Assembly: GCA_934122035.1 (NCBI GenBank)
Contig: CAKOVP010000014.1
Location: forward strand, 1 to 36,548
DNA length: 36,548 nucleotides
Direction: 5' to 3'
Origin: an uncultured Clostridia bacterium
GTDB taxonomy: Bacteria; Bacillota; Clostridia; TANB77; CAG-508
This document shows, piece after piece, positions 23,668-30,977 of this stretch. The notes beneath the pieces are model-generated. The model ran no database searches. It saw only the letters and a list, made by a program, of their open reading frames with translations, and was not told where the DNA came from. Both the position numbers and the translations under genes were made by a program. Position 1 is the stretch's first letter. Each line of letters opens with the position of its first letter.

Positions 23668-24423
23668 TTGATTAGTTTTTTTATAAATGCAATTAAAATA
23701 ATTTTTTTGTTAGGATTTTTAATTGGAATCCACGAAACAGGACACTTTCTTGTTGCAAAGCTTTGCAAGGTGAGAGTAAATGAGTTTGCAATTGGCTTTG
23801 GTCCTACAATATGGACAAAACAAGGAAAAGAAACAAAATACGCTTTAAGACTAATACCACTTGGTGGTTTTGTTAGTATGGAAGGAGAAGAAGAATCTTC
23901 TGATAAAGAAGGTTCTTTTAGTAAAGCTCCTGTTTATAAAAGGATAGCAATAGTTTCGGCAGGAGCACTTGTTAATATAATTTTTGGAATAATTTCATAC
24001 TTTATTTTAGCAATGACAATTCCAATAATTGGAGATATTTTCGATAGAATTTATTATGCGGCAGGAAGTGTGCAAAATTTATTTTCTGCAATGGGAGAAA
24101 GTATAAAACAAATTTTTACAGGGCAAATTCCAGCAGGAGATGCACTAACAGGACCTGTTGGAATTTCTGAAATAGTAGTACAAACAAGTGGAATAAGAGA
24201 TTTTGTGTATATTTTATCAATGATTTCTATTTCCTTAGGATTTACCAATTTATTGCCATTTCCACCTTTAGATGGAGGTAAAATTGTATTCTTAATAATA
24301 GAGGCAATACGAAAAAAACCTGTAAAGCAAGAGATTGAATTAAAAATTCAAATGCTTGGATTTGCTATTCTAATAACATTATCTATATTTATTACGTATA
24401 AAGATATTTTAAGAATTTTCTAA
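23668..24423 (+). CDS. rseP: RseP-type site-2 metalloprotease without a PDZ domain
   Basis: 251 aa, about 90-170 residues shorter than usual. Zinc site HETGH near residue 21; VNEFAIGFGPTIW and IPLGGFVSMEGEEE follow as in RasP/RseP; the third ligand lies in NLLPFPPLDGGKI near 200. After the second transmembrane helix (ALVNIIFGIISYFILAM) the sequence goes within about 30 residues to GQIPAGDALTGPVG, skipping the PDZ domain that normally gates substrates. TTG start with AGAGG 7 bp upstream. In Bacillus this protease clears anti-sigma factors and signal-peptide remnants. polC follows 22 bp after the stop. Confidence 0.88.
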   Translation: MISFFINAIKIIFLLGFLIGIHETGHFLVAKLCKVRVNEFAIGFGPTIWTKQGKETKYALRLIPLGGFVSMEGEEESSDKEGSFSKAPVYKRIAIVSAGALVNIIFGIISYFILAMTIPIIGDIFDRIYYAAGSVQNLFSAMGESIKQIFTGQIPAGDALTGPVGISEIVVQTSGIRDFVYILSMISISLGFTNLLPFPPLDGGKIVFLIIEAIRKKPVKQEIELKIQMLGFAILITLSIFITYKDILRIF

Positions 24424-24445
24424 TAAAAGAGGGAAGGTGATTAAA

Positions 24446-27400
24446 ATGGAAGAAGTTAAAAGACCAAAAACTATAAAAGAAGTTTTTAAAGACTATAATT
24501 CTGCTAGTTTTGAGCTTAACTATGCAACAGTAGTTGGTATTAACTTATATAAAAACAAAAGCCTTTTAGAAGTAATAATAGAATCTAGGAAATTAATTAA
24601 TATACAAGATATTCTAGACCTAGAAAAATACATAGAAAAACGTTTTCAAGTACAAACTGCAAAAATAAGTATAAATTATAAATTAGAAGAAGATGTTTCT
24701 AGAGAAGAAATATCCGAAAAAATTGCAAAAGAGTGGCCTCAAATAGTTGAATATATTTCTCATAGACACCCAATTGCAAAAGCGTTTTTGAAAACAAGTA
24801 CTATTATTATTCAAAATAATAAAATACAAGTGACTCTATCTCTAAATGGAAAAGAATTTTTGGAGAGTAACAAATTTAATGAGCTATTTTCTGGAATAAT
24901 TCAAAATGTGTATGGAGAAAAATATTCAATTGAATATACAGAGAAAGTTGAAGAAAATATAATTACAAAGTTTAAAGAAAACCTTGAGAAAATGCAGAAA
25001 GAAACAATACTTAAAGCAACTGCTCAAAATAATATGGAGCATACAAAGAATCAAGAAGCGAATTCTGCTCCTAAAAAACAATATAGTCAATATGCAGGAA
25101 AGAATAAGGATAATAATTTTAAAAAGAATTATGGTGTTCCAAGTGAAAAGAAACAATATGAACAAAAAGCCAAAGAAAGCAACATTCCACTTCCAGAACC
25201 ACCATCAGAAAGCATACCACCTGTAGAAGAGGAAAATAGTCCTTTAATTTATGGAAGAAGTTTAAATTTAAAGGAGTCAATTACAAAAATTACAGATGTT
25301 GGTGTTGATAGCGGAAATGTTGTAATTGAAGGAAAAATATTAAGTGTAGAATTGGATGCAAAAGATGATGATATCAACCTAGGAATAAAGTTAAGAGAAC
25401 TAAAATCTGGCAAATTCTTAGTTATTTTTAGTGTATATGACGGAACTAATACAATAGACTGTAAAGTATTTTCAGCACCAGAAAAGGTTGATAATTTAAA
25501 GAAAAGACTAAAAGGTGCTGCAAAAGTTAGAATTGCAGGAACTGCTCAATTTGATCCATATGCAAAACAATTAGGTGTTTTAGTAAATACAATAATTGAA
25601 ATGCCAGAAGAAAAAGTTCAAGAAAGAATGGACAATGCTAAATTAAAAAGAGTTGAGCTTCATATGCATACTCAGATGAGTACAATGGACGGAATTACTC
25701 CTGTTAAAAACTTGATAAAACGTGCTATGAAATGGGGAATGAAATCTATTGCAATTACCGACCACGGAAGTGTACAAGCATTCCCAGATGCACACAAAAT
25801 GCTAGGTGTAAATAACAAAGATATGAAGGTACTTTATGGAGTTGAAGCATATTTGGTTCCAGATAAAGTTCCATCTGTTTCAAACCCAAAAGGACAAGAT
25901 TTACACACTACATATTGTGTATTAGACTTGGAGACAACAGGGCTTTCGTTTAGAACAGAAAAAATTACCGAAATTGGTATAATGAAGATGAACGAAAAGG
26001 GCGAAGTTATAGATGAATTCGAGTGTTTTGTAAACCCAGAAAAACCCATTCCGCAAAGAGTTGTAGAGGTTACAAACATTACGGATGATATGGTAAAAGA
26101 TGCCGAGACAATAGATAAAGTATTACCAAAAGTCTTAGAATTTGTTGGAGATAGCGTAATTGTTGCACACAACGCAGACTTCGACGTTGGTTTCTTAAAA
26201 TATAATGCGAAGCAATTAGGATTATCTTTAGATAATACCTATCTAGATACATTAAGACTTGCAAAAGATTTATTCCCAGATTATAAGAAATACAAACTAG
26301 GAATAATTGCCGAAAAACTTGGAATTGAAGTAATAGTAGCACACAGAGCCTTAGACGATGTAGACACAACAGTAAAAGTATTTAGAGTAATGCTAGATAT
26401 GCTCGATAAAAAAGGTGCTAAAACTATAGAAGACATAGATAAGCTTGCTGCCGAAAATGTAAATTACAAGAAATTAAAGAGCTTCCACGCAATAATTCTT
26501 GCAACAAACTATGTAGGATTAAGAAACTTATACAAATTAATATCAATATCACATTTGGATTACATATACAAAGGCAGACCAATGCTTTTAAAATCAATAT
26601 ACAAGCAATACTCTGAGGGCTTAATTTTAGGAAGTGCTTGTGAGGCAGGAGAATTATATCAGGCAATAGAAAATGGAAAAGATGATGATGAGATAGAAGC
26701 AATAGCAAGAGATTATGATTATCTAGAAATTCAACCAACTGGCAACAATATGTTCTTGGTTAGAAATGGTGTTGTACCAGATGTAGAAGCTTTAAGAGAT
26801 ATAAACAGAAAAATAGTCGCATTAGGAGAGAAGTTAGACAAATTAGTAGTTGCAACTTGCGATGTTCACTTTATGGACCCAGAAGATGAAATATACAGAC
26901 GTATATTAGAGGCTGGTCAAGGTTATGCAGACTGCGATTTGCAGGCACCATTATATTTAAGAACAACAGAAGAAATGCTAGAAGAATTTAGTTATTTAGG
27001 CGAAGAAAAGGCATACGAAGTAGTTGTAACTAATACAAATAAAATAGCTGATATGTGTGAGCAAATTAGCCCAATATCGCCAGAAAAATGTCCTCCATAT
27101 ATCAATGATTGCGAAAAAACAATTAAAGATATTGCATATAAAAAAGCACATGAATTATATGGAGATCCACTTCCACAAATAGTTGAAGAGAGACTTGATA
27201 AGGAGCTAACATCTATTATTAAAAACGGATTCTCCGTTATGTACATAATAGCACAGAAACTAGTTTGGAAATCAAATGCAGATGGCTATATAGTTGGTTC
27301 CAGAGGTTCTGTTGGTTCATCATTTGTTGCAAATATGACAGGTATTACAGAGGTTAACTCGCTTCCACCACATTACAGATGTCCAAATTGTAAATACTCA

Positions 27401-28975
27401 GATTTTACAGATTATGGAGTTAAAAACGGATTCGACTTACCGGATAAAACTTGTCCAAAATGTGGTCATAGATTAGATAAAGACGGAATAGATATTCCAT
27501 TCGAAACTTTCTTAGGATTTAATGGAGACAAGGAACCAGATATCGACTTAAACTTCTCTGGAGAATATCAGGCAAAAGCTCATAGATACACAGAAGTAAT
27601 ATTTGGAAAAGGTACTACATTTAAGGCTGGAACCGTTGGTACTGTTGCAGGAAAGACCGCAATGGGTTATGTAAGAAAGTATAATGAGGAAAGAGGAATA
27701 CCAATAAATAATTCAGAGGTAATTAGAGTTGCATATGGTTGTACAGGAATAAAAAGAACAACAGGACAGCACCCTGGTGGAATTATAGTTGTTCCAAAGG
27801 GAAGAGAAATCTATGAATTCACACCTGTTCAGCATCCAGCAGATGACCCAACATCTGATATAATCACTACTCACTTTGATTACCACTCAATAGACCAAAA
27901 CTTATTGAAGCTAGATATACTAGGACACGATGATCCTACAATGATAAGAATGTTATTCGATATTACTGGACAAGACCCAACAAAAGTGCCTCTAGATGAT
28001 AAAGAAACAATGTCTATATTTAGTTCTACCACGGCATTAGGAGTTACACCAGAGCAGATACACAGCGAGGTGGGAAGCTTTGGAGTGCCAGAGTTTGGAA
28101 CAAAATTCGTAAGAGGAATGTTAGTAGACACAAGGCCAAAAACCTTCGATGAGTTAATTAGAATTTCAGGTCTATCACACGGTACAGACGTATGGTTAAA
28201 CAACGCACAAAGCTTAATTGATGAAGGAACAATAAAACTGGAAGACGCAATATGTTGTAGAGATGATATTATGATATATCTAATAAAGCAAGGCTTACCT
28301 CCACAAAAAGCGTTTAAAATAATGGAGTTTGTTCGTAAAGGAAAGCCATCGAAGGATCCTGAAGGCTGGAAAAAACATGAAGAAACAATGAGAGAATACA
28401 ACATACCTGAATGGTATATTGGTTCATGTAAAAAAATAAAGTACATGTTCCCTAAAGCACATGCTGCAGCTTATGTTACAAACGCTTTCAGAATTGCCTG
28501 GTTCAAAGTACATATTCCAAAAGCATACTACGCTGCATACTTTACAATAAGAGCAGATGCATTTGATAGCGAAATAATGTGCCAAGGTGTAGACAGAGTA
28601 AAAAATAAAATGAAAGAAATAGAACTTGCAGGAAAAGCAGCAACAAAAAAAGATCAAGATACATATGGTGTACTAGAAATAGTATTAGAAATGTATGAAA
28701 GAGGATTAAACTTCCTACCAATAGATTTATACAATTCAGATGCAGTAAAATTTAAGGTAGAAGAAGATGGCATAGTACCTCCATTAAATAGTATACCAGG
28801 ACTTGGAACAGTTGCAGCTCAAAGTATACAAGAAGCAAGAAAAGATGGAGAGTTCATGTCTATAGATGATATGAAAATACGTGCAAAAATAGGAAAATCT
28901 ACAATAGAAATGCTAGAAAAAGCAGGTTGCTTAAAAGGAATGAGCCAAAGCAATCAAATGAGCTTATTTGCATAG
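24446..28975 (+). CDS. polC: DNA polymerase III alpha subunit, PolC type
   Basis: 1509 aa replicative polymerase of Firmicutes. In order: an N-terminal polC-specific domain (~1-180); a Lys/Gln-rich linker; an OB fold (~280-385); PHP domain part 1 (HMHTQMSTMDG near 405); DEDDh proofreading exonuclease (VLDLETTGLSF near 492, HNADFDVGF near 575, HRALDDVD near 632); the rest of PHP and the palm; zinc motif CPNC...CPKC (~977-1010); and catalytic PDIDLNFSGEYQ near 1031. The extreme C-terminus QMSLFA is a beta-clamp-binding motif. ATG 24446 was chosen because AAGGTGA is properly spaced; the GTG at 24437 is part of the RBS. Confidence 0.97.
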   Translation: MEEVKRPKTIKEVFKDYNSASFELNYATVVGINLYKNKSLLEVIIESRKLINIQDILDLEKYIEKRFQVQTAKISINYKLEEDVSREEISEKIAKEWPQIVEYISHRHPIAKAFLKTSTIIIQNNKIQVTLSLNGKEFLESNKFNELFSGIIQNVYGEKYSIEYTEKVEENIITKFKENLEKMQKETILKATAQNNMEHTKNQEANSAPKKQYSQYAGKNKDNNFKKNYGVPSEKKQYEQKAKESNIPLPEPPSESIPPVEEENSPLIYGRSLNLKESITKITDVGVDSGNVVIEGKILSVELDAKDDDINLGIKLRELKSGKFLVIFSVYDGTNTIDCKVFSAPEKVDNLKKRLKGAAKVRIAGTAQFDPYAKQLGVLVNTIIEMPEEKVQERMDNAKLKRVELHMHTQMSTMDGITPVKNLIKRAMKWGMKSIAITDHGSVQAFPDAHKMLGVNNKDMKVLYGVEAYLVPDKVPSVSNPKGQDLHTTYCVLDLETTGLSFRTEKITEIGIMKMNEKGEVIDEFECFVNPEKPIPQRVVEVTNITDDMVKDAETIDKVLPKVLEFVGDSVIVAHNADFDVGFLKYNAKQLGLSLDNTYLDTLRLAKDLFPDYKKYKLGIIAEKLGIEVIVAHRALDDVDTTVKVFRVMLDMLDKKGAKTIEDIDKLAAENVNYKKLKSFHAIILATNYVGLRNLYKLISISHLDYIYKGRPMLLKSIYKQYSEGLILGSACEAGELYQAIENGKDDDEIEAIARDYDYLEIQPTGNNMFLVRNGVVPDVEALRDINRKIVALGEKLDKLVVATCDVHFMDPEDEIYRRILEAGQGYADCDLQAPLYLRTTEEMLEEFSYLGEEKAYEVVVTNTNKIADMCEQISPISPEKCPPYINDCEKTIKDIAYKKAHELYGDPLPQIVEERLDKELTSIIKNGFSVMYIIAQKLVWKSNADGYIVGSRGSVGSSFVANMTGITEVNSLPPHYRCPNCKYSDFTDYGVKNGFDLPDKTCPKCGHRLDKDGIDIPFETFLGFNGDKEPDIDLNFSGEYQAKAHRYTEVIFGKGTTFKAGTVGTVAGKTAMGYVRKYNEERGIPINNSEVIRVAYGCTGIKRTTGQHPGGIIVVPKGREIYEFTPVQHPADDPTSDIITTHFDYHSIDQNLLKLDILGHDDPTMIRMLFDITGQDPTKVPLDDKETMSIFSSTTALGVTPEQIHSEVGSFGVPEFGTKFVRGMLVDTRPKTFDELIRISGLSHGTDVWLNNAQSLIDEGTIKLEDAICCRDDIMIYLIKQGLPPQKAFKIMEFVRKGKPSKDPEGWKKHEETMREYNIPEWYIGSCKKIKYMFPKAHAAAYVTNAFRIAWFKVHIPKAYYAAYFTIRADAFDSEIMCQGVDRVKNKMKEIELAGKAATKKDQDTYGVLEIVLEMYERGLNFLPIDLYNSDAVKFKVEEDGIVPPLNSIPGLGTVAAQSIQEARKDGEFMSIDDMKIRAKIGKSTIEMLEKAGCLKGMSQSNQMSLFA

Positions 28976-29075
28976 TCTAATCGCCCAATAGGAATGTCCC
29001 TTTTTGGGCGAAAAGGCCGTTTCTATTGCGCAAAAAAAAGTTGCTAAATGAGGAAAGAAAGACTGATTTAAAAGG

Positions 29076-29384
29076 GTGAAAATAAAGAATAGAATGGAAA
29101 TTATAAACAATATTTTTTCAATAAAAAATGTAGTAATATATTTATTAGCAATTAATGTAATTACTTTTTTGACAATGTTAATTGATAAGAAAAAGGCTGA
29201 AAAAGGAAGATGGAGAATAAAGGAATCCACGCTATTAACACTTGCTTTATTAGGGGGAAGCATTGGAGAAATGTTAGGAATGTATGTTTTTAGACATAAA
29301 ACTAAGAAACCTAGATTTTTTATTGGTGTTCCCGTGATGTTAGTTCTACAAATAATAGTATTAATAATGATTTTTATAAAATAA
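29076..29384 (+). CDS. DUF1294 membrane protein
   Basis: 102 aa from GTG 29076, or 96 aa from ATG 29094, which has AAAGGG upstream and may be the true start. The family pattern is clear: NVITFLTMLIDKKKAEKGRWRIKE, then LLGGSIGEMLGMYVFRHKTKKPRFFIGVPVM, with three hydrophobic helices. Small integral membrane protein of unknown function, widespread in Firmicutes (YsdA-like). A hairpin CGCCCAA/TTGGGCG at 28982-29010 lies between it and polC. Confidence 0.8.
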   Translation: MKIKNRMEIINNIFSIKNVVIYLLAINVITFLTMLIDKKKAEKGRWRIKESTLLTLALLGGSIGEMLGMYVFRHKTKKPRFFIGVPVMLVLQIIVLIMIFIK

Positions 29385-29389
29385 AGTCC

Positions 29390-29422
29390 CTCGCAAAAGA
29401 TATTATCTAATGCGAGGGAGGA
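29390..29422. terminator. Bidirectional hairpin between DUF1294 gene and the small basic protein gene
   Basis: TCCCTCGCA/TGCGAGGGA (9 bp) with a ~15-nt loop. On the minus strand it is followed by ACTTTATTTT and would terminate the convergent 51-aa gene; on the plus strand it has no U-run. Confidence 0.55.
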
Positions 29423-29427
29423 GATGT

Positions 29428-29583
29428 TTAGGTCTTGTTGCGAATCTGCCCAGATACCATACGTGGACGATGTCCAGACTTTATGTTGCTCTTTGGTCTT
29501 TTAGAAATCTTTTCTTGTTGTGCTTTTGCACGACGCTGATCCTTTTGCCTAAGAGCGATGCTTGCAGACTTTGACATTGCCAT
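29428..29583 (-). CDS. Small basic hypothetical protein
   Basis: 51 aa starting MAMSKSASIALRQKDQRR, with about 15 Lys/Arg and no hydrophobic segment. It is probably cytoplasmic and nucleic-acid- or ribosome-associated. AAAGGAG lies 8 bp before the ATG on the minus strand, which fixes the start; a longer frame (to 29709) is an unsupported extension. G+C is clearly higher than in the neighbouring genes, and codons such as CGT, CGC and GCA-GAC differ from the local AGA/AAA-rich usage. I do not recognise the family. Confidence 0.65.
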   Translation of the reverse strand: MAMSKSASIALRQKDQRRAKAQQEKISKRPKSNIKSGHRPRMVSGQIRNKT

Positions 29584-29651
29584 AAAAAACACTCCTTTAA
29601 AATAAAGTTCTATTACATTATAAGGTGCTGAAAAATAAAAGTCAAACCTTT

Positions 29652-29697
29652 TGTAGAAAAATGTCGAAAAATGTTGAATAAAAAATAACGGTATAAT
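29652..29697 (+). promoter_or_regulatory. Promoter with three Spo0A-like boxes in tandem at 10-bp spacing
   Basis: TGTAGAA (29652), TGTCGAA (29662) and TGTTGAA (29672) are spaced exactly 10 bp apart, upstream of TATAAT (29692-29697). The last box covers the -35 position and no consensus -35 exists. This is the arrangement of Spo0A-controlled sigma-A promoters, in which tandem 0A boxes at 10 bp abut or overlap the -35. Confidence 0.55.
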
Positions 29698-29757
29698 ATA
29701 ATATGACAAGAACGTAATTTATACAAATCTTCCATAATAATTTAGGGAGGTATCACT

Positions 29758-30006
29758 ATGGAGGAAAAGACATGCTTTAGCAAATTTTCGAAGGAAGACT
29801 TAATTAACCACATTTTGGAAGGAAAATTCGATCAAGATACCATTTATAAAATTGTCTTGGAGAATAAAAAAGACGATGAAATTTGTGCAGCTGCTTTAAA
29901 AGTGGGAACATGGGTATATGTTTTAAGGGAACTCGCAAAATCGTCAAATGGTCAAATTAGTACGGAGGCTAATTGGAAATTACAGAAAGCATATCATCCA
30001 GCGTAA
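29758..30006 (+). CDS. Small hypothetical helical protein, probable Spo0A target
   Basis: 82 aa, predicted mostly alpha-helical and soluble. The central segment DLINHILEGKFDQDTIYKIV aligns with the 71-aa protein encoded at 30267-30482, so the two look like divergent paralogues. RBS GGGAGG lies 8 bp before the ATG. It is monocistronic: a promoter with tandem 0A-like boxes stands at 29652-29697 and a strong terminator at 30010-30050. Function unknown; the promoter suggests expression in the transition to sporulation. Confidence 0.75.
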   Translation: MEEKTCFSKFSKEDLINHILEGKFDQDTIYKIVLENKKDDEICAAALKVGTWVYVLRELAKSSNGQISTEANWKLQKAYHPA

Positions 30007-30009
30007 TTT

Positions 30010-30050
30010 TAACAAACTGCTATTTTTTTTAATAGCAGTTTGCTTTTTAT
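30010..30050 (+). terminator. Intrinsic terminator after the 82-aa gene
   Basis: AAACTGCTATT/AATAGCAGTTT (11 bp) with a T-rich loop, then GCTTTTTAT. Confidence 0.85.
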
Positions 30051-30148
30051 AGCTCTTTTTTAATTTATAAGTCACTAATAAAACTTATAAAACATAAAAT
30101 ATTATTGCGGTAGGCTGGAGGCTATTTTTACATTTATTCTTATAGGAC

Positions 30149-30177
30149 TTGATTTATTCTTATTTTTGAAGTATAAT
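30149..30177 (+). promoter_or_regulatory. Promoter of the 71-aa gene
   Basis: TTGATT (30149-30154), a 17-bp spacer and TATAAT (30172-30177). Predicted start about 30184, leaving an ~80-nt leader. Confidence 0.7.
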
Positions 30178-30188
30178 ATGCAAGATAT

Positions 30189-30231
30189 CTTTGCACCGAA
30201 CACAGGCAAAGAAAAAATAATTGTTGTGTTC
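30189..30231 (+). promoter_or_regulatory. Potential H-type pseudoknot in the leader of the 71-aa gene
   Basis: CTTTGC (30189-30194) pairs with GCAAAG (30206-30211). The enclosed loop contains GAACACA (30198-30204), which is complementary to TGTGTTC (30225-30231). The two helices interleave as in small pseudoknot riboswitches and protein-binding leaders. No known ligand class is recognised. Confidence 0.35.
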
Positions 30232-30266
30232 AATTATATGTGCCAAATTAATTAAGGAGGCAAAAA

Positions 30267-30482
30267 ATGCAAAAGTGTGAAGTAAGGATTGATCTTTCTA
30301 AGATCTCTAACGAGCTCTTTATTGAGCTTATCGAAGCTGGAGCTCTTGAGGAACGGACTTTATACAACATTTTGCTGACCATGGATGTCAAAAACAAACA
30401 GGTTTTGCAGGCAATGCAGAAAAAGGCCGAATGGCCGATTCTTGTGAAAGACATCCAAAAGCGTCTGGAAGAAGTCGCTTAA
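30267..30482 (+). CDS. Small hypothetical helical protein, paralogue of the 82-aa protein
   Basis: 71 aa, helical and soluble, with no signal or membrane segment. Start fixed by AAGGAGG 8 bp upstream. The segment ELFIELIEAGALEERTLYNI and a later W-P-I-L-V match the pattern of the 82-aa protein at 29758. Base composition is strikingly different from the window: roughly 45% GC, with codons such as CTT, CTG, GTC, CGT and CGG that neighbours rarely use. This points to recent acquisition or strong codon selection. It has its own promoter (30149-30177), a structured leader and a terminator (30490-30525). Function unknown. Confidence 0.75.
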   Translation: MQKCEVRIDLSKISNELFIELIEAGALEERTLYNILLTMDVKNKQVLQAMQKKAEWPILVKDIQKRLEEVA

Positions 30483-30489
30483 GTCAAGA

Positions 30490-30525
30490 AGAAACTTGCT
30501 AATATATTAGCAGGTTTCTTTTTTG
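30490..30525 (+). terminator. Intrinsic terminator after the 71-aa gene
   Basis: GAAACTTGCTAAT pairs with ATTAGCAGGTTTC (one G-T pair) followed by six T. Confidence 0.85.
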
Positions 30526-30620
30526 CTTTAAAGAATTAAAAATAATTGAAATATTCTGATATACATAATAATTATATAAAATAAAAAAAGAGTTTTCATA
30601 AAAAGATTAACAATAAAAAC

Positions 30621-30700
30621 TGTGGATAACTTAGATTTTGAATGCTAGTACTATAAACTATCCACAGAGTTATCCACATTATCCACAGCCCTGTGAATAA
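30621..30700. promoter_or_regulatory. Cluster of five DnaA boxes
   Basis: TGTGGATAA (30621-30629, reverse), CTATCCACA (30658-30666), TTATCCACA (30670-30678), TTATCCACA (30679-30687, directly abutting) and TGTGAATAA (30692-30700, reverse). Two match the TTATCCACA consensus perfectly on the plus strand and one on the minus strand. The ~280 bp that follow are very AT-rich. The region holds no gene. It could be a regulatory DnaA-box cluster as known outside oriC in Bacillus, or part of a replication origin, though dnaA is not seen here. Confidence 0.8.
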
Positions 30701-30749
30701 TGTTATATAACTACAAGCAAATAAAATAAGTAAACATAAGCAAGAATAA

Positions 30750-30780
30750 TGTCGAAAAAATTGCTTACTTTTAATATAAT
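30750..30780 (+). promoter_or_regulatory. Possible promoter with Spo0A-like box upstream of glyS
   Basis: TGTCGAA (30750-30756) with TCGAAA in the -35 position 17 bp before TATAAT (30775-30780). The 0A-like motif overlaps the -35. It is followed by ~110 bp without features before the stronger glyS promoter. Confidence 0.35.
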
Positions 30781-30889
30781 AAATTGTAGAATATATATTT
30801 TTAAAAATTACAAATTTTTATTGTAAAGTTACCTTTTAACAGAAGTATAAAAAAAGCAAGATTTGTAAAATTATAAAGACAAAAACAAT

Positions 30890-30919
30890 TGACAGAAACT
30901 AGACTTTGGTGGTATTATA
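30890..30919 (+). promoter_or_regulatory. glyS promoter
   Basis: TTGACA at about 30890-30895, an 18-bp spacer and TATTAT, about 60 bp before the ATG. No T-box leader structure (T-box TGG motif plus terminator) is visible. Confidence 0.6.
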
Positions 30920-30977
30920 TTTAAAGTTAAAAGCTAATTTTTAGCAATATTGTTAGAAGAGATGAGGATAATAGACT

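Noticed and set aside
27880..28446. 188-codon minus-strand frame inside polC
   Set aside because: Lies wholly within conserved PolC catalytic sequence and has no RBS or recognisable domain.
28982..29010. CGCCCAA/TTGGGCG hairpin after polC as an intrinsic terminator
   Set aside because: The stem is followed by GAAAAGG, not a U-run; read-through into the DUF1294 gene is plausible, so it was not called a terminator.
30700..30977. T-box riboswitch in the glyS leader
   Set aside because: No T-box sequence, specifier hairpin or terminator/antiterminator pair could be found upstream of glyS.
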